Of a stretch of DNA of 6,377 bases, positions 5,660 through 6,377 are shown one piece after another. Each line of letters opens with the position of its first letter. Within the stretch, counting starts at the first letter, position 1. The DNA lies in the NCBI GenBank assembly GCA_946535695.1, contig CAMNDS010000054.1, forward strand, positions 1-6,377. Direction: 5' to 3'. The DNA is from an uncultured Clostridia bacterium (GTDB taxonomy: Bacteria; Bacillota; Clostridia; Oscillospirales; Acutalibacteraceae). Made by a program: the position numbers and the translations under genes. Below the pieces are notes generated by a model, which was not told the origin of the DNA, made no database searches, and was given only the letters and a program-made list of their open reading frames with translations.

Positions 5660-5737
5660 GCTTAACATGAGTTTAAGCGTATAAGCTTAACATCAGTTTA
5701 AGGGTTTAAGGCTTATACTAGGTTTAAGCGTTTAAGC
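5660..5737. repeat. Three degenerate 25-27-bp tandem repeats containing TTTAAG
   Basis: The copies are 5660-5684 (GCTTAACATGAGTTTAAGCG...), 5685-5710 (GCTTAACATCAGTTTAAGGG...) and 5711-5737 (GCTTATACTAGGTTTAAGCG...). Each starts with GCTTA, has GTTTAAGCG or GTTTAAGGG at its centre, and ends with another TATAA/TTTAAG half-unit. The first two share 18 of the first 20 positions by eye. They immediately precede iteron 1. Confidence 0.75.
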
Positions 5738-5745
5738 AAATTTTA

Positions 5746-5764
5746 ATACGTAGGTGTAGACATA
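5746..5764 (+). repeat. Iteron 1 (isolated copy)
   Basis: ATACGTAGGTGTAGACATA, identical over 19 bp to iterons 3 and 4. It sits alone, 108 bp upstream of iteron 2, right after the first TTTAAG cluster. It is followed by an imperfect palindrome: TGCTTAT (5773-5779) against ATAA-G-GCA (5782-5789). Confidence 0.85.
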
Positions 5765-5810
5765 TCTATTTTTGCTTATAAATAAGGCATTTGAGAGATA
5801 AAAAATAAGG

Positions 5811-5851
5811 TTTAAGGGGTTTAAGCGTTTAAGGGGTTTAAGCACTTTAAG
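5811..5851. repeat. Second TTTAAG repeat cluster
   Basis: Five TTTAAG units follow each other at 8-9-bp steps (5811, 5820, 5828, 5837, 5846). The first four form two copies of a 17-bp unit, TTTAAGGGGTTTAAGCG (5811-5827) and the same with a final A (5828-5844). The cluster abuts iteron 2, as the first cluster abuts iteron 1. It could be a second binding site type for the initiator or a host factor. Confidence 0.8.
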
Positions 5852-5853
5852 AA

Positions 5854-5916
5854 ATACGTAGGTGTAGAGATACGCATACGTAGGTGTAGACATACAAATA
5901 CGTAGGTGTAGACATA
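5854..5916 (+). repeat. Iterons 2-4, three copies at 22-bp period
   Basis: Copies at 5854-5872, 5876-5894 and 5898-5916 share ATACGTAGGTGTAGA; copies 3 and 4 end in CATA and copy 2 in GATA. Start-to-start spacing is exactly 22 bp, about two helical turns, so bound proteins would sit on the same DNA face. This is typical of plasmid origins controlled by an iteron-binding initiator. Confidence 0.9.
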
Positions 5917-5919
5917 AAT

Positions 5920-5950
5920 TTTTGCAAACCCTTATAAAATAAGGGCAAAA
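5920..5950. repeat. Nested palindrome at the end of the iteron array
   Basis: TTTTGC (5920-5925) pairs with GCAAAA (5945-5950), enclosing CCTTAT (5930-5935) and ATAAGG (5939-5944) around an AAA loop. There is an unpaired AAAC on one side. A weaker version follows iteron 1. Neither strand shows a terminator T-tract directly after it. Confidence 0.65.
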
Positions 5951-5995
5951 TGACTATCAAAAAACCCTAAATATATATTAAATATGTATTAAGGC
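5951..5995. other. AT-rich stretch next to iterons (candidate DNA-unwinding element)
   Basis: After the palindrome the sequence is nearly pure A/T around 5968-5992 (ATATATATTAAATATGTATT). It lies between the iterons and a GC hairpin. An AT-rich melting region next to iterons is the normal layout, but the composition of the whole window makes this weak. Confidence 0.4.
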
Positions 5996-6001
5996 GTTGC
6001 A

Positions 6002-6022
6002 CGTCCGCCCTGACGGGCGACG
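6002..6022. promoter_or_regulatory. GC-rich hairpin upstream of the primase gene
   Basis: CGT-C-CGCCC (6002-6010) pairs with GGGCG-ACG (6015-6022) around a TGAC loop, giving eight pairs with one bulged C. It is a sharp GC spike beside the AT-rich origin edge. The loop overlaps the best -35 candidate of the primase promoter, so it may be an operator. A priming or strand-assembly hairpin is also possible. Confidence 0.6.
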
Positions 6023-6037
6023 GCACTATGATAAAAT
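6010..6037 (+). promoter_or_regulatory. Possible promoter of the primase gene
   Basis: CTGACG (6010-6015), 16 bp, TAAAAT (6032-6037). The -35 is a partial match and falls in the hairpin loop. TATGAT at 6027 is an alternative -10. The predicted transcript begins just before the ribosome binding site GAGAGGA (6056-6062). Confidence 0.4.
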
Positions 6038-6071
6038 TGTCTCATGTTAAAGAAAGAGAGGATTTTTTAAA

Positions 6072-6377
6072 ATGAATTATAGTAAAGAAGAAATCGACCA
6101 AGTCAAGAGTTATTTAAAAGTCTATCTAGAAGAAACAGGAAGAAAAACAAGAGCGCTTAACGAGTGTATTAATCCCGAGCATGACGATAGTACGCCTAGC
6201 ATGAGTTTTAATAGAAAAGATAACACGTTTAAATGTTTCGGGTGCGGTGTAAGTTATGACATTATAAGTTTATATGCGTTTGATAACAACCTAGATTATA
6301 AAAAAGATTTTAAGGACATTATGAAAACATTAATCGAAAAATATAATATAGATCTAGAAGTTAAACCAACTTTAAGC
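6072..6377 (+). CDS. CHC2 zinc-finger primase (DnaG/phage-type), N-terminal part only
   Basis: ATG at 6072 is 9 nt after GAGAGGA (6056-6062). The 102 residues visible run off the window end. They contain a CHC2-type zinc-binding site: C32 and H37 (CINPEH), then TPSMSF (41-46), then C55 and C58 (FKCFGCG). The C-x4-H spacing is that of many phage and plasmid primases rather than the C-x2-H of bacterial DnaG. Residues 60-90 (YDIISLYAF... KKDFKDIMKTLIEKY) match the helices that follow this finger. The finger recognises template DNA for primer synthesis; the TOPRIM catalytic part would lie beyond the window. Placed next to the origin, it probably serves initiation of this element. Whether a full primase or a finger-only protein follows cannot be seen. 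Confidence 0.9.
   Translation, partial: MNYSKEEIDQVKSYLKVYLEETGRKTRALNECINPEHDDSTPSMSFNRKDNTFKCFGCGVSYDIISLYAFDNNLDYKKDFKDIMKTLIEKYNIDLEVKPTLS

Larger units (their letters stand above)
5640..5995. other. Putative iteron-type replication origin
   Basis: This span has the usual parts of a theta origin: iterons (four 19-bp copies), clustered shorter direct repeats, palindromes and AT-rich flanks on both sides. It is placed between a probable initiator gene and a primase gene. The order TTTAAG cluster, iteron, TTTTTGC palindrome occurs first at 5660-5789 and again at 5811-5950. No DnaA box of the TTATCCACA type was seen. Origin activity is inferred from layout only. Confidence 0.7.

Noticed and set aside
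5746..5916. CRISPR-like array
   Set aside because: Repeats are separated by only 3 nt (CGC, CAA) with one distant copy; these are iterons, not repeat-spacer units.
1..6377. Complete circular plasmid with the primase frame closing over the ends
   Set aside because: Joining the ends would add only two codons before TAA. There is no terminal overlap to show circularity, so the window is treated as a slice of a larger element.

Overview
This window comes from an AT-rich element (roughly 30 % G+C by eye) that looks like the replication and maintenance core of a plasmid or phage-plasmid of a low-GC Gram-positive (Firmicutes-type) host; Fusobacteria are a possible alternative. The evidence is strong GGAGG-type ribosome binding sites, AGA/TTA/ATA-rich codon use, an orphan ParA with small DNA-binding partners, an iteron array, a large initiator-like protein and a phage-type primase zinc finger. 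All real genes are on the + strand. Stop codons are TAA or TGA, so TGA is not a sense codon and the code is not the mycoplasma one. No intact gene ends in TAG.

Region 1 (1-2022) is a compact par-like operon. It has a leader with a short hairpin and a plausible promoter, then a 138-aa conserved phage/plasmid protein of unknown function, ParA ATPase, a 158-aa protein with a C-terminal ribbon-helix-helix (probable centromere-binding partner), and a 58-aa excisionase-type helix-turn-helix protein. Gene junctions are 2 bp apart, overlapping by 4 bp, and 14 bp apart.

Region 2 (2023-2863) starts with a promoter (TTGAAA-17-TAAAAT) embedded in a perfect 10-bp inverted repeat, followed by a long imperfect hairpin in the transcribed leader. 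It then encodes two overlapping small proteins that appear to be tandem diverged copies of one another.

Region 3 (2864-5421) has a GC-rich, heavily structured intergenic element with mutually exclusive pairings. Next is a small DUF739-like regulator gene interrupted by one in-frame TAG, then a 710-aa protein with a C-terminal part resembling winged-helix replication initiators and a long central coiled coil. A terminator overlaps its stop codon.

Region 4 (5422-6071, about 650 bp without a convincing gene) looks like the origin. It has a C6/G6-flanked GC island, a purine-rich AT tract, degenerate TTTAAG repeat clusters, four 19-bp iterons (three at exact 22-bp spacing), palindromes and an AT-rich stretch. 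The TTTAAG cluster / iteron / TTTTTGC-palindrome order occurs twice, as if the origin module were duplicated. A GC hairpin and promoter follow.

Region 5 (6072-6377) is the start of a CHC2 zinc-finger primase-like gene cut by the window end. Together these suggest initiation at an iteron origin by the 710-aa protein, priming by the primase, and partition by ParA with a ribbon-helix-helix adaptor. The most unusual points are the amber-interrupted regulator, the switchable GC-rich RNA/DNA element before it, the duplicated origin layout and the coiled-coil initiator.
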